From assembly GCA_002104945.1 (NCBI GenBank), contig MCFH01000109.1:1-47282 (forward strand): a DNA stretch of 47,282 nucleotides, given 5' to 3'. Numbering within the stretch: the first letter of the stretch is position 1; every line of letters begins with the position of its first letter. Source of the stretch: Piromyces finnis (lineage: Eukaryota; Neocallimastigomycota; Neocallimastigomycetes; Neocallimastigales; Neocallimastigaceae). The notes under the pieces are model-generated. The model ran no database searches. It was not told where the DNA came from and saw only the letters and a program-made list of their open reading frames with translations. The position numbers and the translations under genes are program-made. This document shows positions 11,655 to 23,700 of the stretch, piece after piece.

Positions 11655-12200
11655 AATATCATCTGCAGTTTGATCTTCTTTGGAATATTCTATAATTTTA
11701 TCTAAGATGTCATTCATAATTCCAATGAAAGAAGGAATTTCTTTTATATTTTTACTATCCAAAATATATTCAGGATTATCTTCAATATTTTTTATCATAT
11801 AATCCGGTCTTCTTGATAAGCTATCAGGTTTTCCATTTTTCCTACCTTGTCTATATATTAATTCGAAGTTATATTCTTGGAAAAATAGGTGCCATCTATA
11901 CTGACGTTGATTACCAATTTTACCACCTAAAGTATATAGTAAATTCTTGTGGTCAGTATAAACTTTAAATTTGTGTTTAGCTCCTAATAATAGATGTCGC
12001 CAATTTGCAAATGCATCTTTGATTGCTAACAATTCTTTTTCTGTAATTGAATAATTAATTTCTGCATTATTTAAACCCCTGGAATAATAAGCTACTGGGT
12101 GTAATTTATTTTCATCATCTTTTTGAGATAGTATTGCACCAATTGCATAATTACTTGCATCGCATTCCACAACATATGGTTTTAAAAAATCTGGATACAT
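11655..12200 (-). pseudogene. gypsy-1 RNase H fragment
   Basis: The minus-strand frame begins near MYPDFLKPYVVECDAS and carries the RNase H motifs VVECDASNYAIGAIL, ITEKELLAI and VYTDHKNLLY, then LSRRPDY and the start of the RNase H-integrase linker. It stops abruptly at LTR A; integrase is missing. It lies one nucleotide out of frame with the RT part upstream. The join near 12196-12204 looks like loss of one T in a short T run. This is a decayed Ty3/gypsy pol. Confidence 0.88.
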
Positions 12201-13440
12201 TAAATTGGTGATGTAATTAATCTATTTTTTAATTCTTCAAAAGATTTTTGACATTCTTCTGTCCAAATAAATTTTTTATTCTTTTTTGTTAATTCATGTA
12301 GTGGTTTTGCAATAAATGCAAAATTCTTAACGAATCTTCTGTAGTAATTACATAGTCCAACAAAATGTTGTACATCTTTTACATTTTCTGGAACAGGCCA
12401 ATCTTTAATTGATTTAATTTTCTTTGGATCCGTGGATACCCCAGATCCAGAAATTACATAACCTAAAAATTCAACTTTATCTTGATCAAATTCACATTTT
12501 GATAATTTTGCATATAAATTATTTTCAATTAATTTTTTGAGAAACAATCGAACATGTTGATGATGTTCTTCCAAATTTTTTGAAAAAATTAATATATCAT
12601 CCAAATATAAAATTACAAAATTTTCAAGATAAGGTCTGAGAACAGAATTAATAAATGATTGGAAAGTGGCGGGTGCATTTTTTAATCCGAATGGCATAAC
12701 TAAATATTCGTAATGTCCATATTTTGTACGAAATGCAGTTTTGTATTCATCTCCTTCTTTTATTCTGATTAAATTATAAGCGGAACGTAAATCTAATTTT
12801 GTGAAATAATTGGAATCTTTAACTCTTTCGATGATATCATTAATTAGTGGTAATGGATATGAATTTCTAATTGTCACAGAATTTAATTTTTTATAATCCA
12901 CACATAATCTAAGAGTACCATCTTTCTTTTTTTGAAATAATACAGGGTAACCGGCTGGAGATTCGGAAGGACGGATAAATCCCTTTTCCAAATTTTCTTT
13001 GATATATTCTTTTAAAACATCTGATTCTTCATTTGTTAGTGGATGAATTGGACCATAATGTAAGGTAGCATCTTTTTCTAAAAAAATTTTACAATCTGTC
13101 AATCTATGTGGTGGCAATTTATCTGCTTCTTTTTTACTAAATACAATAGCAAGATCTCTATAAAATTCTGGTATATCTTCTAATTTTGGTTCTTCAGAAT
13201 CTTCTTTTGAATCTTCTTTATATGATAAAAATGAATTAATCAATAAATTATAATTGATCTTATTATCATAATTATTACTATTTAATTTTTCCTTATTTTT
13301 AATAATTTTATTCGAAACATTTTGTTGAAAATTATTAGAAATTTTAGAATTAATTTTTAAAAAATTAAATTTTGATTTTTTGATATTAAAATTTTTAAAT
13401 TTTTTGATTTTAAAAATTTTTGAATTATTTGATTTGGATA
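12200..13440 (-). pseudogene. gypsy-1 reverse transcriptase fragment
   Basis: An open minus-strand frame from 13440 downward. The first 65 or so codons are Asn/Lys/Phe-rich linker. RT follows with LPPHRLTDCKI, GFIRPSESPAGYPVLF, LRLCVDYKKLN, FTKLDLRSAYNLIRI, MPFGLKNAPATFQ and catalytic ILYLDDILIFS. The thumb/connection motif FLGYVIS and VQHFVGLCNYYRRF come next. It ends at a frameshift stop after LITSPI. Protease and gag are absent. The YLDD type and overall sequence differ from gypsy-3 (YIDD), so this is a separate family. An ATG near 13241 is not the true start, because the frame is open further upstream. Confidence 0.9.
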
Positions 13441-13476
13441 TTTAATTTATTTTTTAATCGTCTTCTATTCTTGACA
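13437..13476. repeat. end fragment of LTR B joined to gypsy-1
   Basis: ATATTTAATTT...TTCTATTCTTGACA matches the last 39 or so bases of LTR B at 13978-15198. On the minus strand it would be the first bases of a 5' LTR, cut short and fused to gypsy-1 coding sequence, as expected for an internal deletion. Confidence 0.65.
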
Positions 13477-13977
13477 AATGGTTAAGCTATTTTAATAATA
13501 AAAACATTATATCATTATTCCTTATCAACACTAATGTAAGAAATATTTGTGGCCATAAGTTTGCCCACAAATATTTCAATTGAAACCATATATTCTGGTC
13601 ATCATTTATTGGCCGGATATATGTATAACCATATATTAATGGTTATTAATTAAATAGGAAGTTTATTTGCTTTACCCAATCAAGTGGTAAAGAAAATAAA
13701 CTCATATAGTTAAATAGTATAGTTAAAACTAACGTTAAATACTTTAGCGTTAGTATTAGAGTAAATTAGTAACTATAATAATAATTTATTATAATTATAC
13801 TAAATAAATAAAAGATATAATTAAAAATAATTATTTAAGTAAATTTATTTCATAATAATATTTATATATACTTATATTTATTTTTGTGTTATAATATTTA
13901 TTTTCTTTCTTTTATTATTTTTTATAAAACTTTATTTAGTTATTAACTCGTATAGAGAGGTAATAACTAACTTAATT
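13477..13977. other. hairpin-rich spacer
   Basis: No reading frame. Several unrelated perfect or near-perfect hairpins follow one another: 13540-13577 (13-bp stem), about 13587-13622, 13627-13644, 13660-13702 (15 of 16 pairs), 13728-13754 (7-bp stem) and 13936-13970 (9-bp stem). It is interrupted at 13977 by solo LTR B. It may be part of another decayed LTR; TGTAAG at 13535 could be its start. Confidence 0.6.
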
Positions 13978-15198
13978 TGTAAAGTGGGCTAGGATTGGTA
14001 TGTAACTTGGTCAGAATGTTTTATATAATATAACTTAATTTACTAATAAAATATTAAACTTATTTATTATTAAATCTTTTCTTCAAAACTTATTAAAGAA
14101 TTTAATTAATACTAATTTAAAATTAAATAGGTTTTTATATTTAAAATAAAAATTTTAATATAATTTAATTATGAAATTTGTTTATTAATTAGTTATTTAT
14201 TAAGATAATATTTATTAAGTTATATTATAATTAATAATTAATAATTAATAATCTTACAAAGAATTTCAAAATTGATTTCAATTCTTTGTTTAAATACTTT
14301 TTTCTTACATATAATAAAATTACATTGATTTTAATATTGATATTAATAATAAAGATAAAAATAAAATAATTTTAAATTAAAATATTAATAATTGATATTG
14401 ATATTAATAATATGAATTCATATGATAGATCTTAAGATTAGTCTTTTAAATTACTTTTAAAATAAAAGTATTGTTTTAACCATTTAAATTGTAAATATTT
14501 AATATTATAGATTGAGAATAACAATTACTGATACTAATTATATATTCTCATGATTAATTAATTAATAATTATAACTAATGATTTTTGATCCAAAGGCTTT
14601 TTGGTTTGATTATGATTGAGGTTATTAATCAAAATTATTTGAAAATTTATTAATTAATTTTTATAATTGATTAGGTTTGTAATCAAGAATATTTATTATC
14701 TAACCTTATTTAATAATAATGGAGAATTTTTAAATTAAATTATTTATAGAAAGTTGGATGACTTGAATAATGACTTTAATTATATAAATTAATATTAATC
14801 ATTTTAATATATATTATTATATATATTAATTGGAACTAATTAATTCTTTAAATAGCTATATCTCAAGAACTAGTGGTCTAAATTAGCTGAAAATTTGTGA
14901 GAATATAAATCTCAACTAGTACTTTCTAATAAAATTGATTTGAATTCTCTAGAAAAGGAAAATAGGACACGAGATTCAGAAGTTATCACTAGTTTCGTAT
15001 AGCACATTTTCTTCTCAAGGGTTAATTTATTGAAAATTAAATTTTTGTGATCCTTAACCCTTTTCAATATTAAATTTTTCCAAGTGATCTTTTTAATTAT
15101 TTTTAAAAGTGTTTTATAATTTTTGAAATATAAATTTGATTTTTAAATTGTTTATTTGAATATTTAATTTATTTTTTAATCGTCTTCTATTCTTGACA
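13978..15198. mobile_element. solo LTR B, copy 1 (1221 bp)
   Basis: Starts TGTAAAGTGGGCTAGGATTGG and ends TTCTATTCTTGACA, flanked by perfect TAATT duplications (13973-13977 and 15199-15203). It is nearly identical to 18519-19737 and to the inverted partial copy at the window's right end. It contains a long AAGGGTTAA...TTAACCCTT inverted repeat near its end. No coding sequence. Confidence 0.9.
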
Positions 15199-15203
15199 TA
15201 ATT

Positions 15204-16284
15204 TGTAAAAGTTTTACTAAACTTATAATTTAATATTAAAATATTAAATTAAATAAAAGATTAAAGATAACTAGGTTAGAAAAAATGTTTTATTAAAATA
15301 ATCTTAATTGTTTTATAAATGAATAATTAAATTATGTATTATAGTTAAAATAATTTCTTTTATTTTATTTGAAGAGTATATATAATAATAAGATTATTTA
15401 ATAGTAATACTTGTTAAGTATTAATAAGGTAATAATCTTTACAAAGATTTAATTCATAAAACTATTCTAAACTATTTATACTATTCGTAATTTTACATTT
15501 AATAATAAAATAACTTTTTAATACATGATTATTTTTTATAATGTATTTTATAATACTAAGGTTAAACTTAAGACTTATTACTAATTATTAAAAATAACTA
15601 TTGTTTATATATTCATAATATTAATTATTTCTTAATTATAATATAATTCATTGAATATGATATTAATAATTTATAATCTTTTAATTCAAAGATTATAAGT
15701 TATGTTATTGAAATAATTATTATAAAATAAAGTTAGTTAATTCCGGAAAATAATTTTAATTTAATTAAAACAATAATTTATATCCTTTTGGGTGAATGAT
15801 TTATGTTCAATACATCAGGGGTGATCATTCTCTGAATAAACAATTAATCATTACTAACAAAATATCTTTAAATTGGAATATCTCGTGAACCAGCAGAGAT
15901 ATCGACCTGATTTTAAGATATGTTGTTTATCTCAAGCGTGGCTTTCTAACGAACCCACAATCTCCCAACCATAATTTCCCAAAAATCGCCATTCGTTGAG
16001 GAGATACGCGTGTTTTCCCTTATTTAATTTTGACGATAAGGGTTAAAGTTATTTGTTATAAAAATATTAAGGGTTAAGGTCATATCTTAACCTTTTATAA
16101 ATTTTTTAAATATTTCTTAATATAATTTTATAATTTATTTGAAAATAAAATATTATTGATTTTGAAATTTTATAAGTAATTTCACAATTTCAAGTGATCT
16201 TGAAATTGCAGATTCCACTAGTATTCGTAACATAATTAACTAATTATATAACTTATTAACTAATTTTATAAAAACACCTTTTAC
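15204..16284. other. AT-rich spacer with weak likeness to LTR B
   Basis: No frame. Order and wording of several stretches recall LTR B (ATATCTCGTGAACCAGCAGAG, GGCTTTCTAA, AAGGGTTAAGG...CTTAACC), suggesting an old related LTR. I could not find matching ends or a target duplication, so it is left uncalled. Confidence 0.4.
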
Positions 16285-16778
16285 TGACACACGTTCAAAT
16301 ATACCTTAATTCTAAATAAGCTTAGAAAGTGGTATATTTGGTGTGTATTTGAATGACTTATTTTTACTTGCTCATTCTACAAGTATATAATTATTAAATA
16401 TAATTTAAAGTTTTAAAAACACATCTTGTTTTATAATATTAGTTTATTTATTTAAAATAAATGTATAATACATCTCGCTATGTATTATAAAAAAAAAATA
16501 TATTAATTTATTATAATTTTAAAATATTCTAATTTTCCTGGCTAATTAGTAACAATCTTTAAAAATAATATTTTCTATTTCTATTTATAATAAATAATTA
16601 CATTTAAGTTTGTTTATAAACAAAAGTTGTTTATATTTTACATTTTTAAAATTTAATTAAACATTTATATTTTATATTATTTTGATTATTTACTATTATT
16701 TTAATTTATATTAAGTTTATATAATTTTAAAATCAGCTATTCTATTAATTCATTATTTATAAATTTCATTCTTTATCA
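16285..16778 (-). mobile_element. LTR C, left copy (494 bp)
   Basis: On the plus strand it starts TGACACACGTTC and ends CTTTATCA. The following sequence (TTTCTCGGCC...CTTCAAGGG-type on the minus strand) matches the region just before the 3' LTR of gypsy-3, so this is the 3' LTR of a minus-strand gypsy relative. Flank TTAC (16281-16284) matches TTAC after the right LTR (19788-19791), a 4-bp duplication. Confidence 0.85.
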
Positions 16779-17417
16779 ATTTCTCGGCCGTTAAGAAGAA
16801 ACTTCGACCCTTGAAGTTAGTAAAAAAAAATAATAGATAAAGAATTAAATTTTATAAATAATTAAAGATCTTAATTTATTACTTCTTCTTAAGATTTTCT
16901 TCTTTCTTTATATGCGTATTTAATTTTTATTGTCCTCTATTAATTTATTTTTAATATATAATTTTCCGGATAGTTTTTCATAGTATCTTTTTGAGTAATT
17001 TTATTTTTCATTTATATCCACATTAATTAAAGCTTACTTAATGTTTATTATTATTTAAAGTTTGTTTTCTGATACTTTTATTCCATTATCCACATTTAAC
17101 ATTTATCCACATTCTATTTAACCTTTTATCCACTATAAGTAAAAGAATTCTTGATTTTATTTTATTAATTACTAAGGTTCCTTTTTATTTTCTTATATTG
17201 ATACATCCACAACTTTTTAATTTAATACTTGGAGATTTATTATTATTTGTTTCAATTTTATTTTCCGAAAGGTAATTTATTATATAATTGGTAGCTAATA
17301 CCTGAGTTTTTATTAATGGGCTGAGCATTTTATAATATAATATTCTACATATAGGCTTGTTATATATTATATTATTATTTTATAATATATATAAATAAAT
17401 TATAATATATTATAAAG

Positions 17418-17432
17418 TTTTTTTTTTTTTTT

Positions 17433-17470
<38 letters not shown>
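17418..17470. repeat. T27 run followed by (ATT)n
   Basis: A 27-nt T run passes straight into an ATT trinucleotide repeat inside the LTR C element. No other meaning is evident. Confidence 0.85.
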
Positions 17471-18056
17471 GTATTATTATTGTTATTATTATAATATTTC
17501 ATATATTGAAATAGTGAAATATTATTTAATGAAAGTATTGTATAATATTGTATAATATATTTATAATTTATAATTTTTTTTTTTATATTTATAAATATAT
17601 TTAAATTTTAAATAAATGGTATTTATAATATTTTTTTTTTGAAATACTGATAATACTTTAATAAAAAGTTTTAATATATATTTTATATGATATTCAATTA
17701 ATATTTTTTTATTTTTATAATGTTTAATCTATTTTCTAATTATTTTAATTATAATATTTTTTTGTATACTTGATATTTTAAATATTATTTTTTTTACTAT
17801 TTTTATTACTATAATATTTATTTTGTATACTATTAATAATTTATTATAATTTTTTTTTATTATTTTGTAGATTTTATTATAATTTATAAAAATATTTTAT
17901 TCTCATATTATTTTATATATTATTTAACTATACTATATATTACGTATTTACTATAATATTATTTATTGATATAAAAAAAATGAAATTTTGAAGAAATTGA
18001 AAGTTTTTATACTTCCCTCCTTCCTTAGAATTAAGCTACAAGGTAGCCGGGTTTGG

Positions 18057-18068
18057 GATTCTCCACCA
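18057..18068 (-). other. LTR C primer-binding site
   Basis: On the minus strand TGGTGGAGAATC starts one base after the LTR. Its complement ends CTCCA-CCA, the 3' end expected of a tRNA. Gypsy-2 has nearly the same site. Eukaryotic tRNA-Ala has this ending, but the assignment is tentative. Confidence 0.6.
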
Positions 18069-18069
18069 T

Positions 18070-18518
18070 TGACACACGTTCAAATATACCTTAATTCTAA
18101 ATAAGCTTAGAAAGTGGTATATTTGGTGTGTATTTGAATGACTTATTTTTACTTACTCATTCTACAAGTATATAATTATTAAATATAATTTAAAGTTTTA
18201 AAAACACATCTTGTTTTATAATATTAGTTTATTTATTTAAAATAAATGTATAATACATCTCGCTATGTATTATAAAAAAAAATATATTAATTTATTATAA
18301 TTTTAAAATATTCTAATTTTCCTGGCTAATTAGTAACAATCTTTAAAAATAATATTTTTCTATTTCTATTTATAATAAATAATTACATTTAAGTTTGTTT
18401 ATAAACAAAAGTTGTTTATATTTTACATTTTTAAAATTTAATTAAACATTTATATTTTATATTATTTTGATTATTTACTATTATTTTAATTTATATTAAG
18501 TTTATATAATTTTAAAAT
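18070..18518 (-). mobile_element. LTR C, right copy, first part
   Basis: Matches 16285-16728 closely up to TTTTAAAAT, where solo LTR B entered; the last 45 bp follow at 19743-19787. Total length without the insertion is 494 bp, the same as the left copy, which serves as an empty-site reference. Confidence 0.88.
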
Positions 18519-19737
18519 TGTAAAGTAGGCTAGGATTGATATGTAACTTGGTCAGAATGTTTTATATAATATAACTTAATTTACTAATAAAATATTAAAC
18601 TTATTTATTATTAAATCTTTTCTTCAAAACTTATTAAAGAATTTAATTAATACTAATTTAAAATTAAATAGGTTTTTATATTTAAAATAAAAATTTTAAT
18701 ATAATTTAATTATGAAATTTGTTTATTAATTAGTTATTTATTAAGATAATATTTATTAAGTTATATTATAATTAATAATTAATAATTAATAATCTTACAA
18801 AGAATTTCAAAATTGATTTCAATTCTTTGTTTAAATACTTTTTTCTTACATATAATAAAATTACATTGATTTTAATATTGATATTAATAATAAAGATAAA
18901 AATAAAATAATTTTAAATTAAAATATTAATAATTGATATTGATATTAATAATATGAATTCATATGATAGATCTTAAGATTAATCTTTTAAATTACTTTTA
19001 AAATAAAAGTATTGTTTTAACCATTTAAATTGTAAATATTTAATATTATAGATTGAGAATAACAATTACTGATACTAATTATATATTCTCATGATTAATT
19101 AATTAATAATTATAACTAATGATTTTTGATCCAAAGGCTTTTTGGTTTGATTATGATTGAGGTTATTAATCAAAATTATTTGAAAATTTATTAATTAATT
19201 TTTATAATTGATTAGGTTTGTAATCAAGAATATTTATTATCTAACCTTATTTAATAATAATGGAGAATTTTTAAATTAAATTATTTATAGAAAGTTGGAT
19301 GACTTGAATAATGACTTTAATTATATAAATTAATATTAATTATTTTAATATATATTATTATATATTAATTGGAACTAATTAATTCTTTAAATAGCTATAT
19401 CTCAAGAACTAGTGGTCTAAATTAGCTGAAAATTTGTGAGAATATAGATCTCAACTAGTACTTTCTAATAAAATTGGTTTGAAGTCTCTAGAAAAGGAAA
19501 ATAGGACACGAGATTCAGAAGTTATCACTAGTTTCGTATAGCACATTTTCTTCTCAAGGGTTAATTTATTGAAAATTAAATTTTTGTGATCCTTAACCCT
19601 TTTCAATATTAAATTTTTCCAAGTGATCTTTTTAATTATTTTTAAAAGTGTTTTATACTTTTTGAAATATAAATTTGATTTTTAAGTTGTTTATTTGAAC
19701 ATTTAATTTATTTTTTAATCGTCTTCTATTCTTGACA
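18519..19737. mobile_element. solo LTR B, copy 2 (1219 bp)
   Basis: TGTAAAGTAGGC...CTTGACA with perfect AAAAT duplications (18514-18518 and 19738-19742). The uninterrupted LTR C at 16285-16778 shows the site before insertion. Few differences from copy 1. Confidence 0.92.
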
Positions 19738-19742
19738 AAAAT

Positions 19743-19787
19743 CAGCTATTCTATTAATTCATTATTTATAAATTTCATTCTTTATCA
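19743..19787 (-). mobile_element. LTR C, right copy, second part
   Basis: CAGCTATTC...CTTTATCA completes the right LTR C after the LTR B insertion. TTACA follows, and gypsy-2 begins directly after it. Confidence 0.88.
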
Positions 19788-19792
19788 TTACA

Positions 19793-20413
19793 TGATAACG
19801 GATTGGTAGTTATATTACAACTTTTTAACTACTTCTTCTGTTATCTTATATTGTTTTATCTCGACAGCTATTGTACGAGCTTTAACAATATCCACTAGTT
19901 TTATTAATTTATTTTAAGTTATTTTATAATTTTAATAGTTTTATTATTTTAATAATATTTATATAGAATAATAACACCAGATTTATTCTATAAAATATTA
20001 TTTATTATTAACACAATAATTACAAATTAGACAAGTTTAATTTCGTTTTTATATTTTCTTTTATTTATTGTTCTTACGCTCTTTTTAACAATAATTTTTA
20101 TTATATAAAAACTTATTTTTGTCTTTTAAATATTATTATGTATTCACTAATTAATTATATTAACTATTATTAAAATTTAACTTATTATTAATAATCTAAG
20201 TCTTCTCATTTTCTACTAAAAAATATTATTATTCTTTATAATAAAAATTATTTTTATAATTTAACCCAATCAAATATATAAATTTATAAAATATTTGATT
20301 TTATGTAAATTATATTTTTATAATAAACTATATAAAATTATTTAATAATTATTTTATAATAAAATTTTCTACTAATATCAAATTTATAATATATTTATAA
20401 TTATTATTTATCA
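19793..20413 (-). repeat. gypsy-2 3' LTR
   Basis: Plus-strand text TGATAACGGATTGG...ATTTATCA, 621 bp. Confidence 0.88.
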
Positions 20414-20429
20414 AGATTTCCTCCCCTAA
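20414..20429 (-). other. gypsy-2 polypurine tract
   Basis: On the minus strand TAGGGGAGGAAATCT lies directly before the 3' LTR. Confidence 0.75.
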
Positions 20430-20955
20430 GATACGACTTAGTGGTAGCTGATAAAAATATTCATAAATAATAATAAATATATAAGTTTTTGATATTTTTA
20501 TACTAAATATTTAAAAATTTAAATTTTTTTTTTTTCTATATATATATATGATAAAAATAATATAAAATAAGGTTTATAAAAAAAATGATGAAAAATTTGA
20601 AAATTTTTATTAATAAAATTTTTTTTTCAAAGAGAAATAAAAAAAATGAAGTGAAATTTTGTTAAATGTCGTAGTGTAAATATTTTTGTGTTTTTATATA
20701 TTTTTGTAATGTAATTGTCGTATTATTTGTATATAAATGTTTAATGTGGTTTTATCTTTCTTTAAACTTTGAAAATAGATGAAATTTTGATTTTAATATT
20801 TCGAAATAATGTCGTTTTAAAATTGAAGTTACTGATTTGATATAATCTTTTAGATTGAAAATAATTGAATTTGAAATACTTTCTTTTACACTTTTTATTA
20901 TACTGAAATATATATTCTTAAACGAATTATTTGATGAATTTTTGATTATATCATT
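20430..20955 (-). other. gypsy-2 non-coding tail
   Basis: AT-rich, with homopolymer runs and no frame. This is where pol should lie, so it marks the deletion. Confidence 0.6.
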
Positions 20956-22752
20956 TTATTTATTTCGCTTTTTTCTTGATTTTAATTTCCTGTTAATATT
21001 AATATTCAAATGATTATATTTTAGAATTTTACTTTTATTTTTATATATCTTGATTTTGTGGCATTTTTCGTGAATAATTGGCGTTTTTTCTGCTTCATCA
21101 CGGCCGACAAGATTTGACTTATTAATTGAAAATTTAATAAGTGAATCGTTTTTAATTCTTTTTGGAAATTTGCTGAAATTTGAATGAAAAATGTGATATT
21201 TTGGATAAAAATATTTATTTTTAAATTTGAATAAATGTCGAAATTTAATTGAATATAAAAGTTTGTTTTTATTGTTAAAAGTCGAATTAAAATTTTGAAT
21301 TTTGATATTATTATTAAATGAATTAAATTGAGATTCATTAATATTTGATGGATTGAAACAATGAATCATTGAAATATTTGAAAGATTATTTTTATTTTGT
21401 TTAAAATTTGAGGGACGAGCAACCATAATAGGAGATGAATTAGTTTTCATGTAGAGAGAGTCATCATCAGGATCAATGTATAATCGGTGATCCTTTTGAG
21501 ATTGACGACCTAATATAATATCATAACATGAATCTTCATCTTCTAGAATCTAGAATAATGCATAGATTTTTAAATCACCAAATTTAAGAGTTAAATTAAC
21601 AGCTTGATTTGTTGAAATAACTTGTTTGCTAGCTAATTTAAAGAAAGTTCTCTTAAAATGTGTAATATTATGATTTGCTGATATTAAATTAAAGAAGGAT
21701 TTAGTAATAACATTAACATCAGAACCAGTATCTACTAAAACTCGGACAATGTTATTATCAATTGAGCCAATGCCAATGACAGAAGCAATGTTGATTTTAT
21801 TAATGACATTAATTTCGTTATCTGCTATATTGATAATATCATCATCATTGTCATTATCAGCATCATCATTGTTTTCATTATTTTTATTATTATAATTTTC
21901 ATTAATGATATTAATAAATGAATTAATATCATCATCATTAAGATCCATATTTTGAATGGCGTTTATTTTCCGAACGTCATTTGGATCAAGCTTTAAACCT
22001 TTGGCACAAAGTCTTCTGATGATAGGACTGACTGCAAGTAATTGTGCAAAAAAGATACCAGCATTTGTATTATTAAGGGCATCAAAAATATTATATTCTT
22101 TATTTTTGCCCAACATGACAATAGAACGTAGGAAGTCATAATAGTTGCTTTTGGGAGACTTTTTGCTATCTATAACTTCTTCTAATTCGTCCTGTTTACT
22201 TGATATATCTGGACCAATTCTTCTTTTATTTCTGGTTTCTTTATTTTTCATCTTAGCAGAGGAAATATTCTTGCCTGCAATTACCGAGGGGTCTAAGATG
22301 TCTAGGCGGGAAGTAGTGGTATGAAAATTTGAATTTTTCTCATTACGAATTTCTTGCTGTTCTTTCATCTGAGTGGCCTTTGTGTGTATTGGCAAGGGGT
22401 TTTCTCGAAGTTTCTTTTTCTTCGACTGAGTCACGTGATCCTCATCTTCACTTTCATCACTTTCTTCAGAACTTTTCCTCTTGAATGCGTAAATAAGGTT
22501 TTCGATGTCCTTATCATCGACTGTATTTGTCACGTGATTTTGTGTAACATCATCCTTATCTATGTCTTTGATTGGATCATCCACCAAAGGGTCAGAGAAT
22601 TTTTCTTCAGAATTTGAAAATTTTTCTGTTTTATGTGAGTCACGTGTATCATCAACATAGATTTGCTCATTAATGTTGTTGATGTTGTGGGTTTGGTTAT
22701 TATCAATTTTGGAGTTAGAAGGGGAAGATTGAGAACTTCCCCCATTTAATTT
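20956..22752 (-). pseudogene. gypsy-2 protease region, -1 frame relative to gag, broken by TAG
   Basis: The frame is open from the shift site (22749-22755) down to 20956, except for one TAG at about 21548-21550. An acidic Asn/Asp-rich stretch precedes a retropepsin with VLVDTGSDVNVIT, about 55 codons before the TAG. The second conserved protease motif, DIILGRQ, and RLYIDPDDD follow after the TAG, parallel to gypsy-3 (DIIFGRG, RLFIDPDDD). The C-terminal part is Asn/Lys/Phe-rich linker. I see no ATG that would start it independently; expression is expected by frameshift from gag. The nonsense codon separates the two halves of the protease fold, so it should be inactive unless read through. Confidence 0.82.
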
Positions 22753-22755
22753 AAA
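22721..22755 (-). promoter_or_regulatory. -1 ribosomal frameshift signal, gypsy-2 gag/pro
   Basis: On the minus strand the slippery heptamer TTTAAAT (22755-22749) has the X XXY YYZ form in the gag frame, with the gag stop directly after it. Six nt later begins a stem GGGGAAG/CTTCCCC with an 8-nt loop. After a -1 shift the protease frame is open. The geometry is the same as in gypsy-3. Confidence 0.8.
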
Positions 22756-23600
22756 TGGTTTTGGGTTTTGAGGAGGGTAGCTATGATTTTGTTCACATCG
22801 GTCATTTCGTTTGGGCAGAAGCGGGCATCATGTCCTTTCTGGTTACAACGGTGGCAGATATGAATTTTCATCTGGGCAAAGCTTTTGGTCAAAGCGTCCA
22901 GATCTGATTCTTTAGCTTCTTCTTTAGTAGTCTTTTCATTATCAGTACTACTATTATTTTCGTTATTATTATAAGAGGTTTTATCTTCAACTTCTGTTTT
23001 TCTCTTATAATAATTATTTTTGTTTTGAGTTCTTTTATTGGGTACATAATCATCATCACTTTCATAAGCAGATAGAAGCTCATCTGCTTTAATAGCAATG
23101 ACCATAGCATCCTTTAAAGTTTTTGGTTGTTTGTTAATAAGAGAATTTAATATAGAAGTTCTCCTATTAAAAGCTTTTGTATAAAGAAAAACAAGTCTTT
23201 CTTCAGAAGGCTTGTCCCTTTCTTTAATTTCTTTCAAAAGGTCGTTAAAAGAATGGTTAAATTCTCTAACAGAGCTTTTGTTTACTTTTATTTTTTCTAA
23301 CTTATTTAGGTTTCTATTAGAGGTTTTATCATCCTCAAATAAGTTAGATATTTTATTGATAAATTCATTATAAGATAGGGATCTATCTTCATAATAAATA
23401 TCACTACAAAGATCCTTTGAGTTACCGGTAGTAGCAAGCAAAGCAATTCTCTTCTTTTCTTTTTCAGAAAGAGCTAAGTCTTCTAAGATATCTTCAAGTT
23501 CCATTTTCCATCTGAAGAACTTAGTATCTTTCTTGCCAAGAGGGCTTATTTCTTTAGCCATACTAGCGGCTCTTTCAAAATTGTTTTTATTTTCAGTCAT
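22746..23600 (-). CDS. gag: gypsy-2 Gag
   Basis: A 284-residue capsid/nucleocapsid protein. The N-terminal two thirds are charged and helical in character, with KFFRWKMELEDIL and SVREFNHSFNDLL as in Ty3-type Gag (retrotransposon gag domain). An Asn/Asp/Lys-rich spacer follows, then a single zinc knuckle CHRCNQKGHDARFC near residues 250-263 for RNA binding. The ATG lies about 90 nt after the primer site, the first in the transcript. It ends NHLN-stop inside the frameshift signal, just as gypsy-3 Gag does. It looks intact. It would form virus-like particles in the cytoplasm that package element RNA, probably also serving defective relatives. Confidence 0.88.
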   Translation of the reverse strand: MTENKNNFERAASMAKEISPLGKKDTKFFRWKMELEDILEDLALSEKEKKRIALLATTGNSKDLCSDIYYEDRSLSYNEFINKISNLFEDDKTSNRNLNKLEKIKVNKSSVREFNHSFNDLLKEIKERDKPSEERLVFLYTKAFNRRTSILNSLINKQPKTLKDAMVIAIKADELLSAYESDDDYVPNKRTQNKNNYYKRKTEVEDKTSYNNNENNSSTDNEKTTKEEAKESDLDALTKSFAQMKIHICHRCNQKGHDARFCPNEMTDVNKIIATLLKTQNHLN

Positions 23601-23686
23601 ATTTAGTAAATAAATAAGATAATTATACTAAATATACTAATTAATAGGAATTATTTAAATTTTCGGCTTTCCCACGGGACGACTGA

Positions 23687-23698
23687 GGTTCTCCACCA
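23687..23698 (-). other. gypsy-2 primer-binding site
   Basis: On the minus strand TGGTGGAGAACC starts two bases after the LTR, matching the LTR C site in its first ten bases. It implies a tRNA ending CTCCACCA, possibly tRNA-Ala. Confidence 0.65.
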
Positions 23699-23700
23699 CT

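Larger units (their letters stand above)
16779..18069 (-). mobile_element. non-coding interior of LTR C element
   Basis: Only the element ends are recognisable: a gypsy-3-like 3' end at the left and a primer site at the right. The middle is AT-rich with T homopolymers and no reading frame, so gag and pol have been deleted. It would be mobile only with proteins from a relative. Confidence 0.7.

Noticed and set aside
13535-16232. Another solo LTR beginning TGTAAG and ending CGTAACA
   Set aside because: Likeness to LTR B is suggestive, but the flanks ACTAA and TAATT do not match and no second copy is in the window.
20956-21450. Independent gene starting at the Met near 21450
   Set aside because: It is in the same frame as the gypsy-2 protease and merely follows the TAG; the protein continues the linker seen in gypsy-3.
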